The notes beneath the pieces are model-generated. The model was given only the letters and a program-made list of their open reading frames with translations, was not told where the DNA came from and did not search any database. Below, piece by piece: positions 12,165-18,608 of a stretch of DNA of 20,495 nucleotides. Each line of letters opens with the position of its first letter. The first letter of the stretch is position 1. Source of the stretch: Christensenella sp. UBA1685 (GTDB taxonomy: Bacteria > Bacillota > Clostridia > Christensenellales > CAG-138); the NCBI GenBank assembly GCA_002320595.1, contig DCKB01000047.1, forward strand, positions 1-20,495, in the 5' to 3' direction. Both the position numbers and the translations under genes were made by a program.

Positions 12165-12290
12165 CCGCTTGCGCGGCTTGATTGTTGGGCGCGTCATCCC
12201 AACGTGCAGTTTTCCCCTTTTGGGCGCATACAATACCCAAAAACTGGCAGTGACTTGCGGGTACAGCTCAAAAAAGCTGATAATCTCCGC
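12165..12290 (-). promoter_or_regulatory. Structured 5' leader of rpoB
   Basis: About 168 bases separate the predicted transcription start (near 12310) from the rpoB ATG. In RNA order the leader can form four hairpins. The first is GCGG/CCGC (12257-12260 with 12287-12290) enclosing CAGCT/AGCTG. The second pairs 12207-12213 with 12240-12246, with an inner four-base stem. The third is a five-base stem at 12185-12202. The last is a CCGC stem closed by a GCAA tetraloop (12165-12176), just upstream of the ribosome-binding site. No T-run follows any of them, so translational control or mRNA stability is more likely than termination. No known leader family is recognised. Confidence 0.4.
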
Positions 12291-12316
12291 AAATTACCAT
12301 GCTAACGCAGTTTATT

Positions 12317-12345
12317 ATTGTATCATTGCCTGTCAAGCTTGTCAA
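12317..12345 (-). promoter_or_regulatory. Promoter of rpoBC
   Basis: TTGACA (12340-12345) is spaced 17 bases from TACAAT (12317-12322), with TG one base upstream of the -10 hexamer (extended -10). A second TTGACA nearer the -10 has only 8 bases of spacing and cannot serve. Transcription should start near 12310. Confidence 0.88.
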
Positions 12346-12360
12346 CGGAAATGTTCTTGG

Positions 12361-12386
12361 TTTTTAACATTTTTTTGTATTTTTTT
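12361..12386 (-). promoter_or_regulatory. Helically phased A-tracts upstream of the rpoB promoter
   Basis: Three T-tracts on the plus strand (12361-12365, 12370-12376, 12380-12386), read as A-tracts by the rpoB promoter, have centres at 12363, 12373 and 12383, exactly 10 bases apart. Relative to the predicted start they cover about -51 to -76. Phased A-tracts bend DNA, and A-rich DNA here can act as an UP element for the polymerase alpha subunits. This would suit a strong housekeeping promoter. Confidence 0.55.
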
Positions 12387-13587
12387 ATTCTTTCTCCCGC
12401 ATCAACGCCGCAACGCTTTGGGAGGCAAAACGCCATGCAACGCCCGCCGCCCCACCGGCGAAGCAGGCAGCGCACAGGCATGCTGCACCGAAGCCGGAGC
12501 GCCCCTGCCCGGCTGCTGCCACGCCAAGCATGCCAAGGAGCGCTCCCGCTGCACCAAGCAGCACCTGTTCCAAAAGCATCAGCATAAATGCGCGCCGCCG
12601 CGGGGTTCCCACACAGCGCATCAGCACGAGCTCCTGCCGGCGCGCACGCACGCCGATCAGTCCAGAGCATACGCCCACGCATAAGCAAAGCACGCACACG
12701 GCTGGTACCAGTGCATTGGAGAGCCGGATATCCCGCGTGAGATCCGCAACGGTTTCCCGAAAGAGCTGGTCCTGAATTACCAGCGCAAACGAATTGTACG
12801 CACTGCTGCCCGCCGTGGCATCCGGCGTTTGAAAATATTCCGCTGCTGCCGCACGAAATTCCTCCAGCCTGCGGTTATCCTTCAGGACAAAGCTTGCACT
12901 TTCTGAATAGATCGGAAGGCCTTCCAACTCCGCCTGAGTCTTCATAAAGCGAAACGAACAATACATCGTGTTCGTCTGCATGCCGCGGGCGCATCCGATT
13001 ACCCGAAACGCGCGCGGCTCATCCGAAAGCGCAAGCCAATCCGGGAAAAACAGTGCATTTTGTATGGATATCCGTAATGAATCGCCCAGTACGAGGCCAT
13101 ATGTTTCCATCACGGCCTCGCTTACCACCAGGAGCGGAGCGTCGTTCCGCATGGATTCCCAGCTATATCCTGCAAGGAATTCGACATTTACGCCATATTC
13201 TTCCCGGAACGCCGGCACCGCGGCAGGGCTGGAAATGGCAGTAAGCGTGGGAGGATCCTCAATAATTTTATCTTCCAGTTTTACCACGAAGGTGACCTTT
13301 TGATCAAGATCAAAAATAAAATCTGTCAGTCCATAGCCTTCAATGTCATATATCAGGCAGTCAATCGCTGAGGCAAGCTGCAACCCGTCCGTGCGCACGC
13401 CGTCCGCACTCGTCACTGTGCAGCGAATTTCCATTGTGTCGTACACGGTTTCAAGCTCGCGTTCCTGCCTTGCCCTCATATCTGTCAGCAAGGAAAGTAA
13501 CACGCAAAGCGCCGCCGCGAGTCCCACTGTTGCAAGGCTTGCCCATGGCGTACGTAAAACCCGCTTCAAAGCATACCGGAATGTCAT
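12385..13587 (-). CDS. FtsX/MacB-type ABC transporter permease, short form
   Basis: The 400-residue protein has the type VII (MacB/FtsX) layout. There is one N-terminal membrane helix (about 14-34), an extracytoplasmic domain of about 250 residues, and then three C-terminal helices (about 289-313, 335-360, 367-385). The ELVLMRCVGTPRR segment matches the cytoplasmic coupling loop that contacts the ATPase. The ATG at 13585-13587 lies 10 bases after the stop of the preceding permease, and AGGAGG falls in that gap, so the three permease genes are an operon. The last residues, ALMREKE, are shared with the two longer permeases; otherwise it is only distantly similar to them. Substrate is unknown. 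No ATPase gene is present in the window, and no terminator is visible before rpoB. Confidence 0.85.
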   Translation of the reverse strand: MTFRYALKRVLRTPWASLATVGLAAALCVLLSLLTDMRARQERELETVYDTMEIRCTVTSADGVRTDGLQLASAIDCLIYDIEGYGLTDFIFDLDQKVTFVVKLEDKIIEDPPTLTAISSPAAVPAFREEYGVNVEFLAGYSWESMRNDAPLLVVSEAVMETYGLVLGDSLRISIQNALFFPDWLALSDEPRAFRVIGCARGMQTNTMYCSFRFMKTQAELEGLPIYSESASFVLKDNRRLEEFRAAAAEYFQTPDATAGSSAYNSFALVIQDQLFRETVADLTRDIRLSNALVPAVCVLCLCVGVCSGLIGVRARRQELVLMRCVGTPRRRAFMLMLLEQVLLGAAGALLGMLGVAAAGQGRSGFGAACLCAACFAGGAAGVAWRFASQSVAALMREKE

Positions 13588-13590
13588 GCA

Positions 13591-14112
13591 TCCTCCTTCA
13601 TTCCTTTTCCCGCATCAGCGCCTGCGGTTTCTTGTTTACCAGCACGGCGCCGGCAAGCGCAGTGAGGCAGATAACCGCTGCCGTGCAGCCTGCTGCGATG
13701 ATCCAAAGCGTCCCTGCCGGGCGGCTTATCAGTTCTTCCGCACCCAGCACCGCAACCGCTCTTCCAAACAGCACCTGCCCCGCAAGCGCGCCCAGCACTC
13801 CCCCCGCCACCGCCGGCATGCCGCACCGCAGCAGAAATGCTCCCTCTGTTCGCGCCTTTGTTGCGCCCAGCGAACGCATCACACCCAGGTCATGCCGGTT
13901 CTTTGCTGCCGCAAATGCAAGAAACACCCCTGCCGCAAGTACAAATACCGCTGCGCACCCCATGGCGACGAACCGCGCATTCTTCGTGAACGCCTCAATC
14001 GTCGGTGCAACCTCCGAATACCCCTGATCGTAAATCACAAAGTATTCGCTGCTTCCCGGTTCCAACTCTTCCATTTCCGCAAGGAATTCCTCTGCGTATC
14101 CATTGTCGATGA
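13591..14112. repeat. Direct repeat R1, copy A (3' end of long permease copy 2)
   Basis: This 522-base stretch matches 15381-15902 with about 20 mismatches by eye (about 96 percent identity). It covers the last 170 or so codons, the stop codon and the ribosome-binding site of the next gene. Identity drops abruptly at both ends, which marks the edges of a recent duplication or gene-conversion tract. Confidence 0.9.
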
Positions 14113-15373
14113 GGATAGAATACATGCTTGCCGGCCAATATATCTCTTCAACATTTTCCGTATGCTGCGCAGGGATAATCACAGTATTTGGCGAAAGTGT
14201 CTGCGAGCGTTGCTGAAAGTCCCATGCCGGAGTGCTAAACAGCCCAACAATCTTCAACTCCATGTTCTGATCAAACGGGCCATCAAAATCATTATAAACA
14301 ATCCTGTTCCATTCATATGTCCCCGCTTCGCTCTCGTAAACGCTCGCACTCGTCTGGTAAAGCTCAACAGAAATAGTGTCACCTATGGACAGGCCGTTCA
14401 TTTCCGCCAGTTTTTCGCTCATAATGCAGACTGACGCGCCATCAGCATACTCCTGCGCTGTAAAATCCCGTCCCTGGATAAGATATAGTTCTCCATGGTT
14501 AAATGGCAGAATTCCGTTCAACCGTTCTGTTGAAAGTACCGTAATGCTGTTGTTTGCAATTTCGCATCCGCGCATAAGCTGAGCAATTCTCGCTCCGCTC
14601 TCTCCTTGCAATGTTTCTTGCAGCGTACCGTCTATCTCATATCGGTCAAAGTATCCATCTGTTGAATGATATGCTACATTGATCTGCGCAAGGTATCCGG
14701 CTTCCACCATATCGGGGAAGCGTATGTTCCCTGCAATAAAATACTGTTTTCCCACTTCATACAAGCTTGAATTGTCATATCCATTCGTTGTTTTTTCAAA
14801 ATAGCTCACTATAATTTCAGGGATTTCATAGCTTTCATGTGCAGAATATACCTCCTCCACACGCAATACAAATTCACCTGTTTCCAATAGATACTCTGCT
14901 GCCAACGGGTCGACTTCCTCATGCTTTTTTTCGATGCAGGTGGCCACAAACGCAACGCTGTCATATTCTTCATCAAAGCATGATTGATCCCCTGTCCTTT
15001 TTCTGACTTCGCTGTCCTCATAATATTCAATTCGGCTGTTTAGTTCAAGTTCCAAGGTTTCTTTTAATGAAGTTGATGTATGAATGCCGGGAATATAGCC
15101 GCCATAAATCTTCCGGCTGTTCAATCGCGCATGTTCTGTTTCCTCCGCGAGCGATTTCAAGCGAAGATATTTTTCTCCATATTGACTTCCGGAAACTTTT
15201 AGCACCGCCATCGTCGTATACTTCTCCGCAAGCTCTGCCATCCCTGCATCGGACGCTGCAAACAGCCCTCCGCCCAAACTTGCCGCCCCAACCGCCGCCG
15301 CAAGCAAAACGCAGAGCAACGCCGTGCGCCACGGCGCGCGCAGCAACATTCGCAGCTCGGTTCTTAACAGCAT
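13598..15373 (-). CDS. FtsX/MacB-type ABC transporter permease, long form, copy 2
   Basis: The protein has 591 residues. One helix lies near 17-39, then a large extracytoplasmic domain of about 430 residues, then helices near 468-490, 515-537 and 555-580. The coupling motif DLGVMRSLGATK follows the second helix. The ATG at 15371-15373 is chosen because AGGAGG lies 8 bases upstream; an open frame continues about 80 codons further up but overlaps the end of the preceding gene and has no ribosome-binding site of its own. The first 50 residues or so and the last 170 or so are nearly identical to the neighbouring copy, while the middle is only moderately similar. Such permeases export peptides or lipids, or transmit mechanical signals to envelope enzymes; which applies here cannot be told. 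Confidence 0.85.
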   Translation of the reverse strand: MLLRTELRMLLRAPWRTALLCVLLAAAVGAASLGGGLFAASDAGMAELAEKYTTMAVLKVSGSQYGEKYLRLKSLAEETEHARLNSRKIYGGYIPGIHTSTSLKETLELELNSRIEYYEDSEVRKRTGDQSCFDEEYDSVAFVATCIEKKHEEVDPLAAEYLLETGEFVLRVEEVYSAHESYEIPEIIVSYFEKTTNGYDNSSLYEVGKQYFIAGNIRFPDMVEAGYLAQINVAYHSTDGYFDRYEIDGTLQETLQGESGARIAQLMRGCEIANNSITVLSTERLNGILPFNHGELYLIQGRDFTAQEYADGASVCIMSEKLAEMNGLSIGDTISVELYQTSASVYESEAGTYEWNRIVYNDFDGPFDQNMELKIVGLFSTPAWDFQQRSQTLSPNTVIIPAQHTENVEEIYWPASMYSILIDNGYAEEFLAEMEELEPGSSEYFVIYDQGYSEVAPTIEAFTKNARFVAMGCAAVFVLAAGVFLAFAAAKNRHDLGVMRSLGATKARTEGAFLLRCGMPAVAGGVLGALAGQVLFGRAVAVLGAEELISRPAGTLWIIAAGCTAAVICLTALAGAVLVNKKPQALMREKE

Positions 15374-15390
15374 GTTCGCGTCCTCCTTCA
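15213..15390. repeat. Direct repeat R2, copy A (5' end of long permease copy 2)
   Basis: This stretch of about 178 bases matches 17054-17231 with roughly 7 mismatches. It spans the ribosome-binding site, the start codon and the codons for the first membrane helix. Together with R1 it shows that the two long permeases arose by tandem duplication. Confidence 0.88.
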
Positions 15391-15902
15391 TTCCTTTTCC
15401 CGCATCAGCGCCTGCGGTTTCTTGTTTACCAGCACAGCGCCGGCAAACGCAGTGAGGCAGATAACCGCTGCCGTGCAGGCTGCTGCGATGGTCCAAAGCG
15501 TCCCTGCCGGGCGCGTAATCAGTTCTTCCGCACCCAGCACCGCAACCGCTTTTCCGAACAGCGCCTGCCCCGCAAGCGCGCCCAGCGCTCCCCCCACCAC
15601 CGCCGGCATGCCGCACCGCAGCAGAAATGCCCCCTCTGTTCGCGCCTTTGTTGCGCCCAGCGAACGCATCACACCCAGGTCATGCCGGTTCTTTGCTGCC
15701 GCAAATGCAAGAAACACCCCTGCCGCAAGCACAAATACCGCTGCGCACCCCATGGCGACGAACCGCGCATTCTTCGTGAACGCCTCAATCGTCGGCGCAA
15801 CCTCCGAATATCCCTGATCGTAAATCACAAAGTATTCGCTGCTTCCCGGTTCCAACTCTTCCATTTCCGCAAGGAATTCCTCTGCATGCCCGTTGTCGAT
15901 GA
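15381..15902. repeat. Direct repeat R1, copy B (3' end of long permease copy 1)
   Basis: This is the partner of the repeat at 13591-14112, offset by 1790 bases. It includes the stop codon of the upstream permease and the AGGAGG site used by the downstream one. Confidence 0.9.
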
Positions 15903-17214
15903 TTGCTGCGTACATAGTTGTCGGCATATAGATGTTCACCAGTTCTTCCCTAGGGTTTGCAGGAATAAATATCGTGTTCGGAGAAAATGTAATGTCTTTG
16001 TTCTCGGCATAGTGCTGCCATTCCGGAGTGTTAAACAGCCCAACAATCGTATACTTACGTTCTTTTTGCAAATCGCTATATTTTGATTCATAACCGAATC
16101 GAAACCATGAATTATCCTCAGGTTTATCAATGTTTCCCTTAATATAACTCGCAGGATACAACGAAATCGGGACTGTATCTCCAATGGACAGACCATTCAG
16201 TTGAGCAAGTTCTACACTCATTATGCAAACGGGCGCGACATCTGCGTGTTCCTGTACAGTAAAGTCCCGTCCCTCTGTAATATACAAGTTTCCTCGGTTG
16301 AACTGCAAAATGCTGTTCAGTTTCTGAGTCGAAATCACGCTCACGCTGTTAAGGGTTATGTCTACTTCATGCAAGCGTTCGCGCATACGTTCCCCATCCA
16401 AACCAACCAATGTTTTCTCTAGCGTTTCAGCCATCTCTATACAGTCAAACGTAAAATTGTATTCGCCCGTATTCGAGTCACGGGTGCCGGAGCCGTTTGT
16501 GTTGAAACTCGGCTTGGAAGGATAATCATTAAAAATAATGTCGCCAATGATCAGATATTTTTTCCCTGTTTCATAAAGATGTGCCGTGCTGTCTCCCTGC
16601 CCATAGTCATAATATCGATGCAGCATTGTTTTCGGCACCTCATAATCCTCATGTGCATAAAGAACCTCATCAACACCAAATAACCATTCCCCTGTCTCTT
16701 TTGTCTGCTCTGCCGCTTCCTTTAACAGATCTTCGTTAGATCCTTTTATCTTCTTCAAGCAGGTCGCTATTAAGGCAATACCGCTGTACTCCGCATCAAA
16801 ATCGGACTTCTGTCCTAAAAATATAAAAGGTGTCGTTTTCTCCATATCCTTAAAATCTTGATCTGATGAAATCTGACTGTTCACCTCCAGTGCCCACGTC
16901 TCTTTCAATGAAGTCGCAGTATGCACTCCCGGCCAATAACCTCCGCAAAACACGCGTCGATCCATCGCGCCATGCTCCGTTTGCTCCGCCAATTCTTTCA
17001 ACTTTCGGAGTACCTTCCAATCACTTTCTGCCTGTTTTGTAAACACCGCAATGGTCGTATACTTTTCCGCAATCTCTGCCATTCCTGCATCGGATGCTGC
17101 AAGCAGCCCTCCGCCCAAACTTGCCGCCCCAACCGCCGCCGCAAGCAAAACGCAGAGCAACGCCGTGCGCCACGGCGCGCGCAGCAACATTCGCAGCTCG
17201 GTTCTTAACAGCAT
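15388..17214 (-). CDS. FtsX/MacB-type ABC transporter permease, long form, copy 1
   Basis: The protein has 608 residues and the same plan as its neighbour: a helix near 17-39, an extracytoplasmic domain of about 445 residues, helices near 485-507, 532-554 and 572-597, and the coupling motif DLGVMRSLGATK. The ATG at 17212-17214 has AGGAGG 8 bases upstream. It is the first of the three permease genes; its TGA stop lies within the repeat that carries the next gene's ribosome-binding site. The ectodomain DNA is visibly more AT-rich than the membrane-coding ends. No clear promoter is seen in the 112 bases upstream, so it may be read from the promoter of the secreted-protein gene at 17327-17731. 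Confidence 0.87.
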   Translation of the reverse strand: MLLRTELRMLLRAPWRTALLCVLLAAAVGAASLGGGLLAASDAGMAEIAEKYTTIAVFTKQAESDWKVLRKLKELAEQTEHGAMDRRVFCGGYWPGVHTATSLKETWALEVNSQISSDQDFKDMEKTTPFIFLGQKSDFDAEYSGIALIATCLKKIKGSNEDLLKEAAEQTKETGEWLFGVDEVLYAHEDYEVPKTMLHRYYDYGQGDSTAHLYETGKKYLIIGDIIFNDYPSKPSFNTNGSGTRDSNTGEYNFTFDCIEMAETLEKTLVGLDGERMRERLHEVDITLNSVSVISTQKLNSILQFNRGNLYITEGRDFTVQEHADVAPVCIMSVELAQLNGLSIGDTVPISLYPASYIKGNIDKPEDNSWFRFGYESKYSDLQKERKYTIVGLFNTPEWQHYAENKDITFSPNTIFIPANPREELVNIYMPTTMYAAIIDNGHAEEFLAEMEELEPGSSEYFVIYDQGYSEVAPTIEAFTKNARFVAMGCAAVFVLAAGVFLAFAAAKNRHDLGVMRSLGATKARTEGAFLLRCGMPAVVGGALGALAGQALFGKAVAVLGAEELITRPAGTLWTIAAACTAAVICLTAFAGAVLVNKKPQALMREKE

Positions 17215-17231
17215 GTTCGTATCCTCCTTCA
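17054..17231. repeat. Direct repeat R2, copy B (5' end of long permease copy 1)
   Basis: This is the partner of the repeat at 15213-15390, offset by 1841 bases. The match stops right after the ribosome-binding site. Confidence 0.88.
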
Positions 17232-17247
17232 AAATCGACTTAATGCA

Positions 17248-17270
17248 GGGGGCGAAAATCGCCCCCTTTT
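17248..17270 (+). terminator. Terminator-like hairpin, plus orientation
   Basis: GGGGGCGA (17248-17255) pairs perfectly with TCGCCCCC (17259-17266) around a three-base loop, and is followed on the plus strand by four T. On the minus strand, where all the genes lie, no T-run follows the stem. It may block antisense transcription, act as a weak terminator or mRNA-processing site between the secreted-protein gene and the permeases, or shelter the permease mRNA end. Confidence 0.5.
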
Positions 17271-17326
17271 AAGGGTGTGCAGCCCCGGCCTTATTTCGTT
17301 TTCATCCCCCTGCGCAAGGGCAGGTG

Positions 17327-17731
17327 TCATTGCAGTTCAGGTATTGGTTCCAAGCTGTATGGAGCTATGCACGGCGGGCCTTCGCAGGGTATGGTCTGCA
17401 ATCTTACTATATAGTCGCAGGCTGAGCATTTGGTCTTATATGTATGTGTCCCGTTGGGATTGTGACCCCCATCGTGAACAACAGAATTATGATTTGCATA
17501 GTTCCAATCGCCGTATACTTCCTCAACATAACCACACTTTGTGCATGTGCTTATCGTGTAAGAGCGATATTTGTGCTGTGAACTGGAATACTGTAAGTAT
17601 TCATTGCCACGTTCAAATTCGAAAGTATGTGCACACGCCCTTGCGTGTGCCGTTGCTGCTACGCCGGCCACGATGGTCAGCAAAAGCAAGAAAGCAAGGA
17701 AAACGGGAACACGGTGACAAAGTTTTTTCAT
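17327..17731 (-). CDS. Small exported Cys/His-rich protein, zinc-ribbon-like (paralog 1)
   Basis: I do not recognise a named family. The 134-residue product begins MKKLCHRV, followed by a hydrophobic stretch and ATAHARA, a good signal peptide with cleavage near residue 30. The mature part begins ACAH and has CTKCGY, then DGGHNPNG, then CSACDY, then PCEGPPC. These pairs look like a zinc ribbon or paired disulfides. The same pattern occurs at the same spacing in the gene at 17986-18393. The ATG at 17729-17731 has GGAGG 7 bases upstream. The frame stays open further upstream to a TTG, but that region is the leader and lacks a ribosome-binding site. It may be co-transcribed with the permeases that follow. 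Confidence 0.85.
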   Translation of the reverse strand: MKKLCHRVPVFLAFLLLLTIVAGVAATAHARACAHTFEFERGNEYLQYSSSQHKYRSYTISTCTKCGYVEEVYGDWNYANHNSVVHDGGHNPNGTHTYKTKCSACDYIVRLQTIPCEGPPCIAPYSLEPIPELQ

Positions 17732-17792
17732 TGTTTTACCTCCATATTCTGTTTTGCTCTTATGCCATAAGCGGCAGCTTCTGTTCGGATTG

Positions 17793-17914
17793 TTCTGATG
17801 CCATGCGGGCAGCTTCGTCTGAATTGTCCCTTCGGGGCTGCACGCCCTCTGCAAGCGCGTTGTGCCATTTTTCGTTTGTTTGAAGCTGAGATTCGTTTCT
17901 TGTTGGCATCAGAA
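17793..17914. repeat. 11-bp inverted repeat across the paralog 1 leader
   Basis: TTCTGATGCCA at 17793-17803 is the exact reverse complement of 17904-17914. The second arm overlaps the -10 hexamer and the predicted transcription start, and the first lies about 100 bases downstream in the leader. The position suggests a two-site operator rather than an RNA hairpin, since most of the upstream arm would not be transcribed. Confidence 0.5.
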
Positions 17915-17939
17915 TAACAAAAGAACGCTTTCTTGTCAA
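17911..17939 (-). promoter_or_regulatory. Promoter of paralog 1
   Basis: TTGACA (17934-17939) is 17 bases from TATTCT (17911-17916), with an extended -10 TG. It predicts a leader of about 170 bases before the ATG at 17731. The leader holds an imperfect direct repeat (GCAGCTTC-containing units at about 17774 and 17811). Confidence 0.8.
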
Positions 17940-17985
17940 TGTTTTAACATAAAGTCAAAGATAATATATGATTCTGTTTCTCTTC

Positions 17986-18393
17986 CTACTTTTCAGCCTG
18001 CCCTCCCATAGTCTCCGCGCAACCCGGTTTATTGCAGGGCAGCACAAACGCGCTTCCACGCAAGGCATACCCGCACGCCACACAGCGCAGCGCATACAGG
18101 TGCTCCGGTGCGCCGGGCTTATGGCCCGCATCTGCGCAGGCAAAGCGGTGCACGCCCCGCTTGTTGTAAACCACTCTGGTTTCCACAAAGCCACAGGTTT
18201 CACATGTACTTTCCGCAGTAAGGCGTTCAAAATGCTGCGCATCACTGTACATGTGGCATGTGTGCGCAAGCCTTCCCGTGCTCTTCCCGTGCGCACATGC
18301 AAACGCCCGCGCAGAAGGCGCTCCCGCTGTGCCAGCAGCAAGGCAGATCGCTGTAAGCAATCCCAAAACCAATCCCGTTTTCCCGTGCTTCAT
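17986..18393 (-). CDS. Small exported Cys/His-rich protein, zinc-ribbon-like (paralog 2)
   Basis: The 135-residue product begins MKHGKTGLVLGLL and has a signal peptide ending near ARAFA. The mature part begins ACAHG and contains CETCGF, then DAGHKPGAPEH, then CVACGY, then PCNKPGC. It aligns along its length with the gene at 17327-17731: shared features are ACAH, a QH pair, STC..CG[YF]VE, GH.P, [KR]C.AC.Y and PC..P.C. Eight or more conserved Cys and His residues point to metal binding or disulfide bonding outside the membrane. The ATG at 18391-18393 has GGAGG 6 bases upstream. It ends in TAG, and no terminator follows. Confidence 0.85.
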   Translation of the reverse strand: MKHGKTGLVLGLLTAICLAAGTAGAPSARAFACAHGKSTGRLAHTCHMYSDAQHFERLTAESTCETCGFVETRVVYNKRGVHRFACADAGHKPGAPEHLYALRCVACGYALRGSAFVLPCNKPGCAETMGGQAEK

Positions 18394-18483
18394 CGTTGGC
18401 CTCCTTCTGAAATTCAATTGTTTCTGTTGCAGATGCCTGTAATAGAGAACTGTGCGGAAACCCCTTCACCCGCTTTTGTCTTT

Positions 18484-18512
18484 ACGATACCACGGGTTTC
18501 TGCATGCGTCAA
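18484..18512 (-). promoter_or_regulatory. Promoter of paralog 2
   Basis: TTGACG (18507-18512) is separated by 17 bases from TATCGT (18484-18489), with TG one base before the -10. The hexamers are a little weaker than those of paralog 1. The leader is about 85 bases long. Confidence 0.7.
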
Positions 18513-18550
18513 TTTCCGTTTTTATATGATCCGATTATTTACACTTTCGT

Positions 18551-18588
18551 AATAAAAAAGCCCGCGCGAAACCATTTTTCCGCGCGGG
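18551..18588 (-). terminator. Intrinsic terminator after the cdnL-yacL operon
   Basis: CCCGCGCG (18561-18568) pairs with CGCGCGGG (18581-18588) around a 12-base loop. On the minus strand it is followed by CTTTTTTATT (18551-18560). It begins 20 bases after the TAA of the PIN/TRAM gene and cleanly ends that operon. Confidence 0.93.
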
Positions 18589-18608
18589 ACATACATTTTT
18601 TGTGCCGG

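Noticed and set aside
12340..12390. AT-only stem after the short permease as a terminator
   Set aside because: The 7-bp AAATGTT/AACATTT stem is weak and has no following T-run on the minus strand.
15374..15616. N-terminal extension of long permease copy 2 by about 80 residues
   Set aside because: It overlaps the end of the preceding permease in another frame, its residues are the Gly/Arg/Ala-rich type of a shadow, and a strong ribosome-binding site marks the ATG at 15373.
17730..17870. 46-codon open frame in the paralog 1 leader, ending over the ATG of the next gene
   Set aside because: The overlap with the start codon is tempting, but there is no ribosome-binding site in front of it and its composition is not protein-like.
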